A stretch of 64,000 nt of DNA. Source: Leishmania martiniquensis. Taxonomy: Eukaryota > Euglenozoa > Kinetoplastea > Trypanosomatida > Trypanosomatidae. Both the position numbers and the translations under genes were made by a program. The stretch's first letter is position 1. Every line of letters starts with the position of its first letter. Where the stretch lies: positions 527,001-591,000 of the forward strand of contig NC_090162.1 in the NCBI RefSeq assembly GCF_017916325.1, read 5' to 3'. The notes beneath the pieces were generated by a model. That model did no database searches. It had not been told where the DNA came from and saw only the letters and a list, made by a program, of their open reading frames with translations. This document shows positions 21,930 through 30,543 of this stretch, piece after piece.

Positions 21930-22649
21930 TTTCGTGTAGTGTGCAAATTAGTGCAGCGCGAAATTAAGAGCTCCTGTGTTGTTGTAGTTCTTTTGGAGGA
22001 GGTTCGAGCTGAATGCTGTGTATTGCGGCGGAAAGGAAAATCTAATGCAATATGCTTTTCATGTAAGGACAAGGTAGCTCTCCTGAATTTGTGGTAAGGT
22101 TGCAAAATGGAGAGAAGAATGAAAAATAGTGAAAGGCGAGGTTTGCGCTATGGACGACAAAATAGGCGCGTAGGTCCCAGAAATGACGAAAGATGAGGAT
22201 GCACATGCGCCCCGTAGCGCAAAGGCGGCAACACTATACTATGTGCGTTCGAAACGCCAGCGAGTACTAGGCACTCTGATTCATTATCAAAAGTTTTCAG
22301 TCGACGCTAATTGACAAGTCGACAGCAAAATCAAGCAACAAAAATTGCTTCGTTGCCACCTTCCCGTGACGACAAAAACAAATGACTCGATCGCGATGTT
22401 GACAATGACAGGGGTGGTCAGTTGATCAGCAAAGCCCTCACTTCTTCTACACTATTTTTCCTCATGAATCTGCAGCGCATATATGGAGTAGAAGTGTATA
22501 TCAGCCACATATGATAAGTGGAAGCTTTACGTATAGGAAGAACAACAAAAAGTACTCTTCTCGCTCATGATTTATAAAAAAAATACCGAGAAAAAACGAT
22601 ATGAATTCCTGCACTGAAAACTGGAAATTCTTCAAAAAAATCAGCTGGC
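21930..22649. other. gene-free, AT-rich stretch between CCT-beta and zinc transporter
   Basis: Clearly AT-richer than gene-free DNA elsewhere in the window, with A and T runs (for example around 22110-22130 and 22560-22600). It is CCT-beta leader plus zinc-transporter 3'UTR. No protein-like frame or RNA gene seen. Confidence 0.55.
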
Positions 22650-24500
22650 TTACTCAAGGTGTAGCACAAAACTAACATTATGTACATCCAAGTGACGCTC
22701 CATGTGAGCCAGTGCAACTTCCGTGATCCTTTTTCGAGCGCTTGTGTATTCAATATTACTACGTAGCTTGCCAGCCACGGTGCAAATTGTAAGTTCACGC
22801 GGGGGAGTCGAGTGCATCCACAGCTTCGGGCAACCCACCTCTTGCAACAAAGCCGTTGCAAGAAGTACCTCACGTAATGCATCAGAGTAGTTGCTTTCAT
22901 GATCAGGGGCTGAAAGCACGAGCACCTTCCCTGTTTCTTCAAGGAGCGGAAAGGCTGAGAGTAAAATTAGGGTCGCACTAATAGCGCTAAAGATGGGATC
23001 CGCAATCCAGAGGCCGAACAGGTGAATCAGAATACTTGAGATAATCACACTGACACTGCCCAGTAGATCAGCGAGAATATGAAGGTACACACCACGCATA
23101 TTGTGGTCTACTTTGCCACCGATGCCTTCGCCATGCGAATGCGAATGACTGTGGCCGTGTGCATCGTGGAAAAACAAAATGCCTACAACGTTTACGGCTA
23201 GCCCAACTACAGAAACAAGGAGCAAATACGAGCCTTCAATTGCTGGTGGGTCCACAAACCGCTGTATCGACTCAACCATCACGTAAATGGCAATAAAAAG
23301 GAGAAGAACTCCATTTACAAATCCTCCTAGAACCTCGTACCGCGCATAGCCGAAAGGATGTGTTTTTTCGTTCGGTCGCCATGACGCCGCGTGCGCCGCA
23401 TACAACCCAATGGCAATAGATGTACCATCCAGTAGCATATGAAACGAATCTGATATCAGTCCGAGAGAATTGACGGTAAAACCGTAAATGAACTCCAAAA
23501 ACATAATGGCGATCGTCAAGAGCAGAAAAATAAAAAGCCTGCGTTCTCTTGAATTAGAGAGTAGAGTGGCAATGGCACTGCTACCCTCGTGGTTATGGTC
23601 GGTCTTCTTGAGCAGCTGGGCTGCGTTAACGGAAACGCTACTCAGCGATACTGCAGGCGAGTCCGTAAACGTGAGGCCTCTGTGAGCAAAATAAATGAGA
23701 CCAACACAAAACACCAAAGCAAGGCTTTCCCAGCCATAGGCAGAAGGAAAAACGCTCTCACCGCAAGCAACCGACGCAGCTGACATACCAGCGACAGTGG
23801 CGACAATAGTGGGAATAGTCAGCTGCGGTGATAGTCCTGAAATCGCGCAGGTTGCTAAGATAATGCCCGATATGCAGTAAAGAAGAAGGAGGAGCATCTC
23901 ATTCTCACTAATAGGACTATGCTGCGCAATTGTGGTAGCAAAGCCCACAAGACTTAGACCACCAGCAGCAAGGAGAAGCGCTGTTTGATCCGTTTTCACC
24001 GCATCTTTCGTTGAGAGATATACAGCACAAGAAGTACTAAGAACTCCAACCGGCCCGAAAATCGCGGATGAACCAGTTGCACTAGCTGGGTCCGATGTGA
24101 AGGCCAATATGACATAGCTAGCGACTGCACAAGCCATTTTTCTGTGCCGCGAGCTTCTTCGGATTCGAGCAATATATAGCATGCAAGATCCGCAGGCGAA
24201 CGCGCAGGCAAATCGAAGAGGGCCCAGCGTGGCCAGCCCGTAGCTGGCGCTCGTGAAAAACAGAGCGCATGCGCACGCTGATAATAAGCGACCCTTGTCA
24301 CGAGGAGGGTCGTGAGCTGCTGCCTTCGATCCGATAATGCGCGGAAGACGGGCCAAGAAGAACAGTACTGCCGCGAATGAGCTCAACCAGACGATACTTG
24401 TGCCAGACAACTTCGCGCAGTGGTAGGTGAACACAAGACACACAGATGCCACGAGGCTCAGAGCTACTGCAGGACAGGCCATCTGGCGATGAAGCGTCAT
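22650..24500 (-). CDS. cation diffusion facilitator, ZnT5/Msc2-like zinc transporter
   Basis: A 616-residue membrane protein, probably a zinc/proton antiporter of the secretory pathway. Residues about 10-310 form many hydrophobic segments (about nine or ten). Residues about 325-535 are the six-helix CDF domain, followed by a C-terminal cytosolic domain. The zinc site is intact: His354 and Asp358 in SFHMLLDG, and His474 and Asp478 in HILADLLG. This is the HD/HD tetrad typical of Zn-selective transporters. A His-rich loop (HGHSHSHSHG, about residues 445-455) lies between helices 4 and 5. The extra N-terminal helices are characteristic of ZnT5 and yeast Msc2, which work as heterodimers with a second CDF protein. 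Codon third positions are AT-richer than in most genes of the window. First gene of the minus-strand block. Confidence 0.92.
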   Translation of the reverse strand: MTLHRQMACPAVALSLVASVCLVFTYHCAKLSGTSIVWLSSFAAVLFFLARLPRIIGSKAAAHDPPRDKGRLLSACACALFFTSASYGLATLGPLRFACAFACGSCMLYIARIRRSSRHRKMACAVASYVILAFTSDPASATGSSAIFGPVGVLSTSCAVYLSTKDAVKTDQTALLLAAGGLSLVGFATTIAQHSPISENEMLLLLLYCISGIILATCAISGLSPQLTIPTIVATVAGMSAASVACGESVFPSAYGWESLALVFCVGLIYFAHRGLTFTDSPAVSLSSVSVNAAQLLKKTDHNHEGSSAIATLLSNSRERRLFIFLLLTIAIMFLEFIYGFTVNSLGLISDSFHMLLDGTSIAIGLYAAHAASWRPNEKTHPFGYARYEVLGGFVNGVLLLFIAIYVMVESIQRFVDPPAIEGSYLLLVSVVGLAVNVVGILFFHDAHGHSHSHSHGEGIGGKVDHNMRGVYLHILADLLGSVSVIISSILIHLFGLWIADPIFSAISATLILLSAFPLLEETGKVLVLSAPDHESNYSDALREVLLATALLQEVGCPKLWMHSTPPRELTICTVAGKLRSNIEYTSARKRITEVALAHMERHLDVHNVSFVLHLE

Positions 24501-24506
24501 GTAGAA

Positions 24507-24508
24507 CT
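24507..24508 (-). promoter_or_regulatory. candidate spliced-leader acceptor AG for the zinc transporter
   Basis: On the minus strand a strong tract (CCTCTTTCGTCTTCCCACC then TCTTTTTCTTTCTG) ends in CACAG just 6 nt before the ATG. If used, the leader is little more than the 39-nt spliced leader. Confidence 0.55.
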
Positions 24509-25376
24509 GTGCAGAAAGAAAAAGAGGTGGGAAGACGAAAGAGGAATGATGACGAAGTGAAGAGGATATATCTATTTGTCAGTCCGAGTAACCTCGACTG
24601 AAAGTTCAGCTAGTAAGAGGCCTATTGTTCCAGTGGCCCCCAGTGCGTCTGAGAAAGTGCGGTGGGGGTAGGGGCTACTCAATGAGACAATTTTAGGATG
24701 AACACGTCAGCTCACTGCAGAAAACGAATTACTCGTATATGGCATTCAAGGTAACTCTGAAACTGACGGGCATGGGAAGTCCCACATGCATGAGATGAGG
24801 AACAGGGTTTTTTGGGATGAAGGCACCGTTTCAAGCACTCATGAGGCTGCCATGCTACATCAACAAAATAAACACAGTGCGAGAAAGATAAGGCAACCAA
24901 ATCTAGTACACTCTGTCGCTGATGCTAGGAGCACCCGATGGAGGAACACAGCAGCTCCTCCAATGGCCTCACCTGACTACAAGCGAGGAGAATGCTGAAG
25001 GAGGGTCAACAGAGAAAGCAGCGACAATAGTAGAGAGGGGGCCACTGAAAATCAGATGCGCCAAATCAACTTCGGAGGAGCCTGCCAAGGTGGTCGGCGT
25101 ACCAGTCATCGTTGCAAGCCGACATATGCGGTCGGAATAAGACGCGAGGGAGGCGGAGACTCTACTTCACCTGCGCTGCAGACTCCTATTCTCACATTTT
25201 CTGTGGGGCACCATTAATACTACCGCTACTACCACCAATCTCGCTTCGTTCCCAGCTGCATCGCGCGGCTATTGGTTGAGGCGGTACGCTCGCAAATGAA
25301 TATTCAGCGCACCGACACTTCGCCCACAGCAACTGAGCCCCTGCAGACCTCTAATTTGACTGCGCATATGTTTCCG

Positions 25377-25388
25377 CCCCCCCCCCCC
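25377..25388. promoter_or_regulatory. C12 tract in the strand-switch region
   Basis: A run of twelve C on the plus strand, the longest homopolymer of the switch region. Long G/C tracts have been described close to initiation sites in trypanosomatid divergent strand-switch regions. Its role here is inference. Confidence 0.4.
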
Positions 25389-25468
25389 GAGCAGCAGCCC
25401 TCGGCTGGCTGGGTCTCAATTTCTTCGTTTAGTAAAACCAAAGATTTACTTATAGTGACGGAGACTAG

Positions 25469-25776
25469 AGCTGTGAAATGAGGCTCAGTACCCCACTCTG
25501 TTGGAGGGAGCCGAGCAGCCTCCGTACCCCTACCAATCGTGAACCGCCCCCGACTGTGGCAGGGCCAGGTGCCTGTGACGTAGCGAAGCCAGCGCGATGC
25601 ATCGCCGCGGACGGCGCCTGCTGGGTCCTGCATGGCGCTGCGTCGGTACGAACTGCGACAGTGAGGACGTTTGTGCTACCCATGTGGCGGGCGAAATGTC
25701 GGCTTGGCTCGAACGTATCTCACCCGGCCCTCGATGCCGACTGATGGGGTCAGAGGGGCCTGGGAGACATGCCCGT
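25469..25776 (-). repeat. 308-bp inverted repeat, arm B (retroposon-like)
   Basis: Exact reverse complement of 16442-16749 as far as I can read. It sits in the middle of the divergent strand-switch region, so it is transcribed, if at all, from near the start zone. No comparably A-rich tail follows this arm in its own orientation. Confidence 0.85.
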
Positions 25777-26194
25777 TTGGGGAACACGCATGTTGTGTTG
25801 GAGGAAGGGGAGTTCTCAAGTGAGGCTTACTTGGTGAGTATATTTCCTGTGACATAGTCAACAGTTGATGGAATGCAAAGGCGCCACCTCGTTGAAGTAC
25901 GGCAAATCGAGGTGTTGCACAAAGGTGTCCTTCAAAGACGGGAGTAACAAAGAATTTCACCAGGGCCCTGAGAGAAGTTTTTCTCATGCTCAATTTGTGT
26001 AGATGAGGGGGGCCGGGAGAGGTTCGATTATGAGTCGCCTGCCTTTTTTTCGCATCGCTAACGCAAAGCAGGTAATGCGGACTTTACCCTTTTCTCATCT
26101 GTGAAGAAAGAAACGCAACCCACGCAATTTCCGCTCCGGCCTTGCCTGCAGAATGCAACCAATAATCCCTCTTCTTTTTTTCTGCTCTCTTCCC

Positions 26195-26196
26195 AG
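26195..26196 (+). promoter_or_regulatory. spliced-leader acceptor AG for the ubiquitin hydrolase
   Basis: The tract TCCCTCTTCTTTTTTTCTGC and following CTCTTCCC end in CAG, the first AG, leaving a 44-nt leader before the ATG. One of the clearest acceptors in the window. Confidence 0.65.
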
Positions 26197-26240
26197 ATCA
26201 TGCCACCAATAAAAAGGGCCAGCTTATGTAGACGGCAAAA

Positions 26241-27971
26241 ATGTTCAAGATCGACTACAAGATTTCTTACGACGATTTCGTCAAAACAATCTATCACCAC
26301 GCACGACAATATCAAATAAAAGTTGCTGATCCTCTCAAACAATCCGTCACCGTCAAAGCGCTAATCGCAAAAGCCAGGGAGGAAGAGGGCAAGCGACACT
26401 ACGCCAATGCATACTACTACGTCAACAAGTGCCTCCTTTTTTTCGACAAGGAAGAGAACCCTGTCGATTTTACGCAAAGAGATCCATCGACGAGAAGAAT
26501 TTTCAGTGAGGCTCTCGACTTAGAGGCTAAGCTGAAGCTGAAAGAGCTGCCTATCGAGTACAAAGCTATGATCGAGGAAATCGATCGTAGGGAACCGGAG
26601 CGCCGTCGTATCGTAGCGCAGCAGCTGGAATCAGACTGGGTCAATGGCCATGGAAACAAGCAGTCTTCCACGTCTATAGACACGCACTTAACAAGACAGC
26701 AGCAACTGCTGTCTTCGGAGAATAGCAATGTGGATGAGTTGTTGCAGCGGTTACGATGGGCTTCAGTGCCTCACATGAGACAAGCCACCTCAAGCACTGT
26801 CCCGAACGAACCGCCTGCTCCCCCATCGACGTCCACTACTATTTCCCCATCCGGGCCGCCTCAGGTCCCAGAATATCCTGAAGCACCAGGTAGCAACTCC
26901 CCCCCTACAGCGGTCTCACCTAGAAGCTACGTGGCCTGTACACTGAATCCGTCGAGTGCCGCTATATCTGTGCGACGGAGAGGTATCGTAAATTTAGGCA
27001 ACACTTGCTATATGAATAGCGTGCTGCAGGTACTCAATTCAACGCCACTCGGCCAGTATTTCCTCACCGATGACTATGTGTCGCACTTGATTGCGACCAA
27101 AGGAAAACTGACTCGTTTGATCAACTCTTTTAGCTTTGTAATCCGGGAGCTCAATCGCGCTGATTGTAACTTCTCAGTGAGTGCATCACCGTTCAAGGAT
27201 GCCCTAGGAGAGTACTACGAAGGATTTCAAAACTCAAACCAGCAGGATGCGAACGAGTTTCTGCGTGTTGTATTGGACGGCATTCATGGAGCTTTGAATA
27301 TGAACGAGAGTAATCGAATAGCGTTTCCCGAGATCGACAATTCTAAAGGCACCGATGACGATCTTGCTCGGCGCTACTGGGCACAATATTACCAGAAGAA
27401 TTCGTCAATTATCGTTGACTACTGCGCCTTTCAGGAGCGGAGCGCGATTATCTGCCCCTCCTGCAATCATCAGTCCCGCTCTTTCAACGTTTCTCTCAGT
27501 ATCGAAATACCTATTCCATGGACCTCGTCAAAGGTTTCACTCGATGACTGCTTTGCCGCGTACTGCCGAGAAGAAATCCTTGACAATAGCTCTATGTACA
27601 TGTGTCCGAACTGTAGGCAGAAGGTGAACGCCCGCAAACAACTACTGTTTTATTCAGCGCCGCCAGTGCTATTCATTACGCTGAAGCGATTTCGATGTTA
27701 TGGCGACTTCACCACTGCCTCAAAGGTCAACTCCAGCGTTTTCTTCAGTAAAACGCTGAACATTGCTTTATACATGTGCTCAAGTTTCTCGAAAACAAAG
27801 TACCATTTGGTGGGGGTTGTTAATCACCAAGGTAACATGCATGGTGGCCACTATACTGCCGATGCAGTTGGCGCCGATGGCGTGTGGTGCCACTTTAGCG
27901 ATGAGCGGGTGACAAAAGCGGATGTGGCAGACAATAACCTTGCCTACATCCTCTGTTATGTACGTGGATGA
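26241..27971 (+). CDS. ubiquitin carboxyl-terminal hydrolase (peptidase C19), USP8-like N-terminus
   Basis: Deubiquitinating cysteine peptidase of 576 residues. The catalytic triad is complete: Cys256 in GNTCYMNS, His537 in GGHYTADA and Asp554 in HFSDERV. The QQDANEFL motif follows the Cys box. A zinc ribbon is formed by Cys405/Cys408 (CPSC) and Cys455/Cys458 (CPNC). Residues about 20-110 (LIAKAREEEGKRHYANAYYY) resemble the helical dimerisation/MIT-like N-terminal domain of USP8 and AMSH, which act on endosomes; this part is an inference. Residues about 170-235 are a Pro/Ser-rich linker. First gene of the plus-strand block; codon third positions are relatively AT-rich, like the zinc transporter on the other side. 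Confidence 0.93.
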   Translation: MFKIDYKISYDDFVKTIYHHARQYQIKVADPLKQSVTVKALIAKAREEEGKRHYANAYYYVNKCLLFFDKEENPVDFTQRDPSTRRIFSEALDLEAKLKLKELPIEYKAMIEEIDRREPERRRIVAQQLESDWVNGHGNKQSSTSIDTHLTRQQQLLSSENSNVDELLQRLRWASVPHMRQATSSTVPNEPPAPPSTSTTISPSGPPQVPEYPEAPGSNSPPTAVSPRSYVACTLNPSSAAISVRRRGIVNLGNTCYMNSVLQVLNSTPLGQYFLTDDYVSHLIATKGKLTRLINSFSFVIRELNRADCNFSVSASPFKDALGEYYEGFQNSNQQDANEFLRVVLDGIHGALNMNESNRIAFPEIDNSKGTDDDLARRYWAQYYQKNSSIIVDYCAFQERSAIICPSCNHQSRSFNVSLSIEIPIPWTSSKVSLDDCFAAYCREEILDNSSMYMCPNCRQKVNARKQLLFYSAPPVLFITLKRFRCYGDFTTASKVNSSVFFSKTLNIALYMCSSFSKTKYHLVGVVNHQGNMHGGHYTADAVGADGVWCHFSDERVTKADVADNNLAYILCYVRG

Positions 27972-28721
27972 AACACCTGTTTGGGGTAGTGACGAAGGGC
28001 TCCTTTTGTACATTTTTTCCGTGTGGAGTCGATGCCATAGTTTTTTTTCGGTTTGCTGTTTGTTCGGTTGCTTCGCTTTGTATTATCCATGATTCCCTTG
28101 GGGCCGGCATCTGCTGTTTTCATGCACTTCCTTTCATGAGAGCCGGATACCGAGAGAACGCTGTGAGCCAGCCTCTTGCGGTGTACAGTAAGTCGTCTTT
28201 ATTCGCATCTTAGCGGCAGCGGCGACAATGGTAAGGTGCTTACTCTCAGCGACGGATAATAAGAAAAGGTCCTTTGGCCGAGGTAGTCTAGAAGCAGAGT
28301 GCATGCTTCAGTGCTCTAGAAGGACTCTGAGGGAGCTTCGTATCGGCGAGCGTGTTGCGTTTTATTGGCGACGCCTCATTTCCTTGAGCAGCACTCAAGT
28401 ATGCGTCAACAGTGAGTTGCTGCTGGCTTTCAGGCACCTTCCTTTTTTTTGCTCTTCTTTTTTCTTGCTTTTATGCCGCTTTAGAGGCAAGGGAAAGAAG
28501 GCTCAGCCTTCTTTTTTAGGAGGGGGCGACTTTCAGGAAATGCAATGAAGAGGCGTATATTCTCTTGGGGTGGGAAATATACATGAGCGCTACTCTCGTA
28601 GTACTTCCTCATGCAAACAGCACACTTTCTCACTCCTCTTTTCCCGGCTCTCTTATCACTTCCCTCTTGGCAAAGAGGCGGGCAACCGTATATCCGGACA
28701 CCCAGCACCTGCACGCGAGGA
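27972..28721. other. gene-free stretch: 3'UTR and splice region
   Basis: Ubiquitin-hydrolase 3'UTR, T-rich runs near 28439-28475 and a pyrimidine tract at 28624-28670. No other gene seen. Confidence 0.6.
28674..28675 (+). promoter_or_regulatory. candidate spliced-leader acceptor AG
   Basis: A pyrimidine-rich tract (28624-28670) is followed by CAAAG. The tract lies inside the apparent N-terminus of the downstream open frame, which shows that the true start is the ATG at 28722, 46 nt beyond this AG. Confidence 0.55.
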
Positions 28722-29807
28722 ATGCAAAAAATATATAGAAGGAGTCCGTCTAGAAATGAAACCCAACAAGTGTACGCCTTCTCCGCTCCGTCCGTGAAGC
28801 AATACGACCCCCGGGCGTTGTCGCCGTCACGACTTCGCTATGTAGGAGCTCAAGTGACGAAACGAGTGAGTCCAAGTGACCTCCTCTGTGGAACGTCTGT
28901 GGCAAAGTTTCATGAGCGAGGTTCACCGAAAAGTCTCCTCACGTCACTCGAGCGCGCTACAGTGCCGACTACTTTTTCGGTGGATCATGAATCTGTGAGT
29001 ACGGCCCTTGCTTCTCCATGCCATCCATTGCTCCAGCAAGTGTTGCTACTTATTGAGGCTGCAGAAGTCGAAGAGCGCTTGGCGTTTTCTCAGGAAGAGA
29101 TGGACTCTTTTGAGTCCATAATCACCTCACTCAATGTAGCTAGGGAAGTCGAGGTGATTCGCGTTGCTGCTTTTGAATTATTTCACATCGAAAGAGCGTT
29201 TCGACGGGCTGTCAAGCGACAAGAACGACATGAACGACGGATTCTCCAGCGTTGGTATTGCGAAAGCTTCGCAGATACTCTGCTCTCTGAGGAGGTGAGG
29301 ATAATTCGAAGGCAATCGGAGGAAGCCAGAAGCGTATTCAGCGGCTCGTCTTTGCGCTCGGGGAGCACTTCTGTACGACGACAAATACAAGAACCCTTAG
29401 ATGTTATCGCCCATCAGATTCGCCCTTCCTTGTCAAGGAGCGTACCACGCTCGACAAAGTTTTTAGCGGCGGCACCCGCTTCTCCGTTGCAGTTCTCTGA
29501 ACCGAGGCAGCGAGGGAAAGGTGCTCGAGATTCTTCTCCTACGGAGATCTGTTCCGAAGTCCCGCACGGCTCCACTCGAGTGTCGTCGCCGATGATATCA
29601 AATCCTTCTTTCCCGCAGCCTGTAGGGTTATCTCGCTCGCTGAGCGTTTATAGCGACTCAGTAAACGTTGTAGACGGGCGACAGTATAATTGCGGGTACG
29701 GTGGCCATCGTCAGAGTACGGTTGGAGGCATCGAGGCAGAATTGGAAGCTCGAATTGCCCGACAAGAAGCATTACTGCTACCTGCAAGACAGAGCTATCA
29801 AAAGTAG
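28722..29807 (+). CDS. protein of unknown function, helical
   Basis: A 361-residue protein beginning MQKIYRRSPSRNETQ. Residues about 90-220 are helical and rich in E, R and L (LLIEAAEVEERLAFSQEEMD, FELFHIERAFRRAVKRQERH). They are flanked by Ser/Pro/Arg-rich, probably disordered ends. A short helical tail (GGIEAELEARIARQEALLLP) lies near the C-terminus. An upstream in-frame ATG at 28611 exists, but the sequence between is a pyrimidine tract and acceptor, so it is leader. No family recognised; codon third positions are AT-rich like its neighbour. Confidence 0.75.
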   Translation: MQKIYRRSPSRNETQQVYAFSAPSVKQYDPRALSPSRLRYVGAQVTKRVSPSDLLCGTSVAKFHERGSPKSLLTSLERATVPTTFSVDHESVSTALASPCHPLLQQVLLLIEAAEVEERLAFSQEEMDSFESIITSLNVAREVEVIRVAAFELFHIERAFRRAVKRQERHERRILQRWYCESFADTLLSEEVRIIRRQSEEARSVFSGSSLRSGSTSVRRQIQEPLDVIAHQIRPSLSRSVPRSTKFLAAAPASPLQFSEPRQRGKGARDSSPTEICSEVPHGSTRVSSPMISNPSFPQPVGLSRSLSVYSDSVNVVDGRQYNCGYGGHRQSTVGGIEAELEARIARQEALLLPARQSYQK

Positions 29808-30543
29808 ATAGCTGTTTTTTTCAATCGCCAGGCGCCAAGCCGCCATCCTGCTGCTCCTGAAGTGGGGCGATGATTTACATGCGAGACGCACGAAATAGGA
29901 GTGGATGTCGGCGGGGGCTTTCCCCCTTGTGATAGCCTGCTAAGTGAGGCACTTTTTTCTTTGCCGAATCGCTTGTTTTTCTTGCGCTCATGATGGCGCT
30001 ACTGCTGCTACGGATGCCAGGTTTGCGCTCTCGTTAGCATCTTATATTATGTACTAATCGTCGTGTTGCTCTCGCTTTGCACCTGGCGAGCACCTCAAAG
30101 CAATCAGATGCCATGACCACACGCTTAGATGCACGCATTACGACGCCGCTCAGCAACCTTCCCAGCTAAGATGCTACTTAGCGCAAAGAGCAAAAGGAGA
30201 TCCCTCTCTATTTCAGGTGCAATGAAAAGCTTCGTTCTTTGCTTGTCCTCCTCTTGTGCGTGTGTGTGCACTCGACAAGTCACTGGCTTCATCTTCTAAG
30301 GCTACTGTGGCGCTACAGCAACGAGGCAGTGAGACGCCAGCAGCAGAAGAATCGCAAAGCTTCTCTGCTTTGTCTGAAACTAATCATCATCTCGCTTAAG
30401 GCACTTTCTGGTGTCACAATAAGGGCACTCTAACCTTCTCCCCTTTTTCATTCCTCGCTCTTGCAAGGCACGCTAACAGTACCACTGAGGGACTGGTGCG
30501 CGGTAGGCAAAAAAGAGAGGAGCAGAGGCGGGGGTACGGCTGT
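29808..30543. other. gene-free stretch before the RNase III-like gene
   Basis: 3'UTR of the previous gene and splice region of the next. A pyrimidine tract at 30430-30462 leads to an acceptor at 30466. Nothing else recognised. Confidence 0.6.
30466..30467 (+). promoter_or_regulatory. candidate spliced-leader acceptor AG
   Basis: CCTTCTCCCCTTTTTCATTC and the following CTCGCTCTTGCAAG give the first AG 76 nt before the ATG at 30544, with no ATG in between. Confidence 0.55.

Larger units (their letters stand above)
24501..26240. promoter_or_regulatory. divergent strand-switch region (likely Pol II start zone)
   Basis: All eight genes (one of them decayed) to the left are on the minus strand and all twelve to the right on the plus strand, so transcription diverges from here. 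In trypanosomatids such regions are the sites of RNA polymerase II initiation and carry acetylated H3 and variant histones (known for the group, not visible here). The region holds a C12 tract (25377-25388) and arm B of the inverted repeat (25469-25776). It also holds the zinc-transporter acceptor at its left edge and the ubiquitin-hydrolase acceptor at its right edge. No TATA-like or other classical promoter is evident. No tRNA gene: the one B-box-like string, near 26022-26031, lacks a pairing arm. Confidence 0.85.

Noticed and set aside
26001..26045. B-box-like GGTTCGATTA in the strand-switch region, possible tRNA
   Set aside because: The flanking bases do not form a T-arm stem and no A-box or acceptor stem is present.
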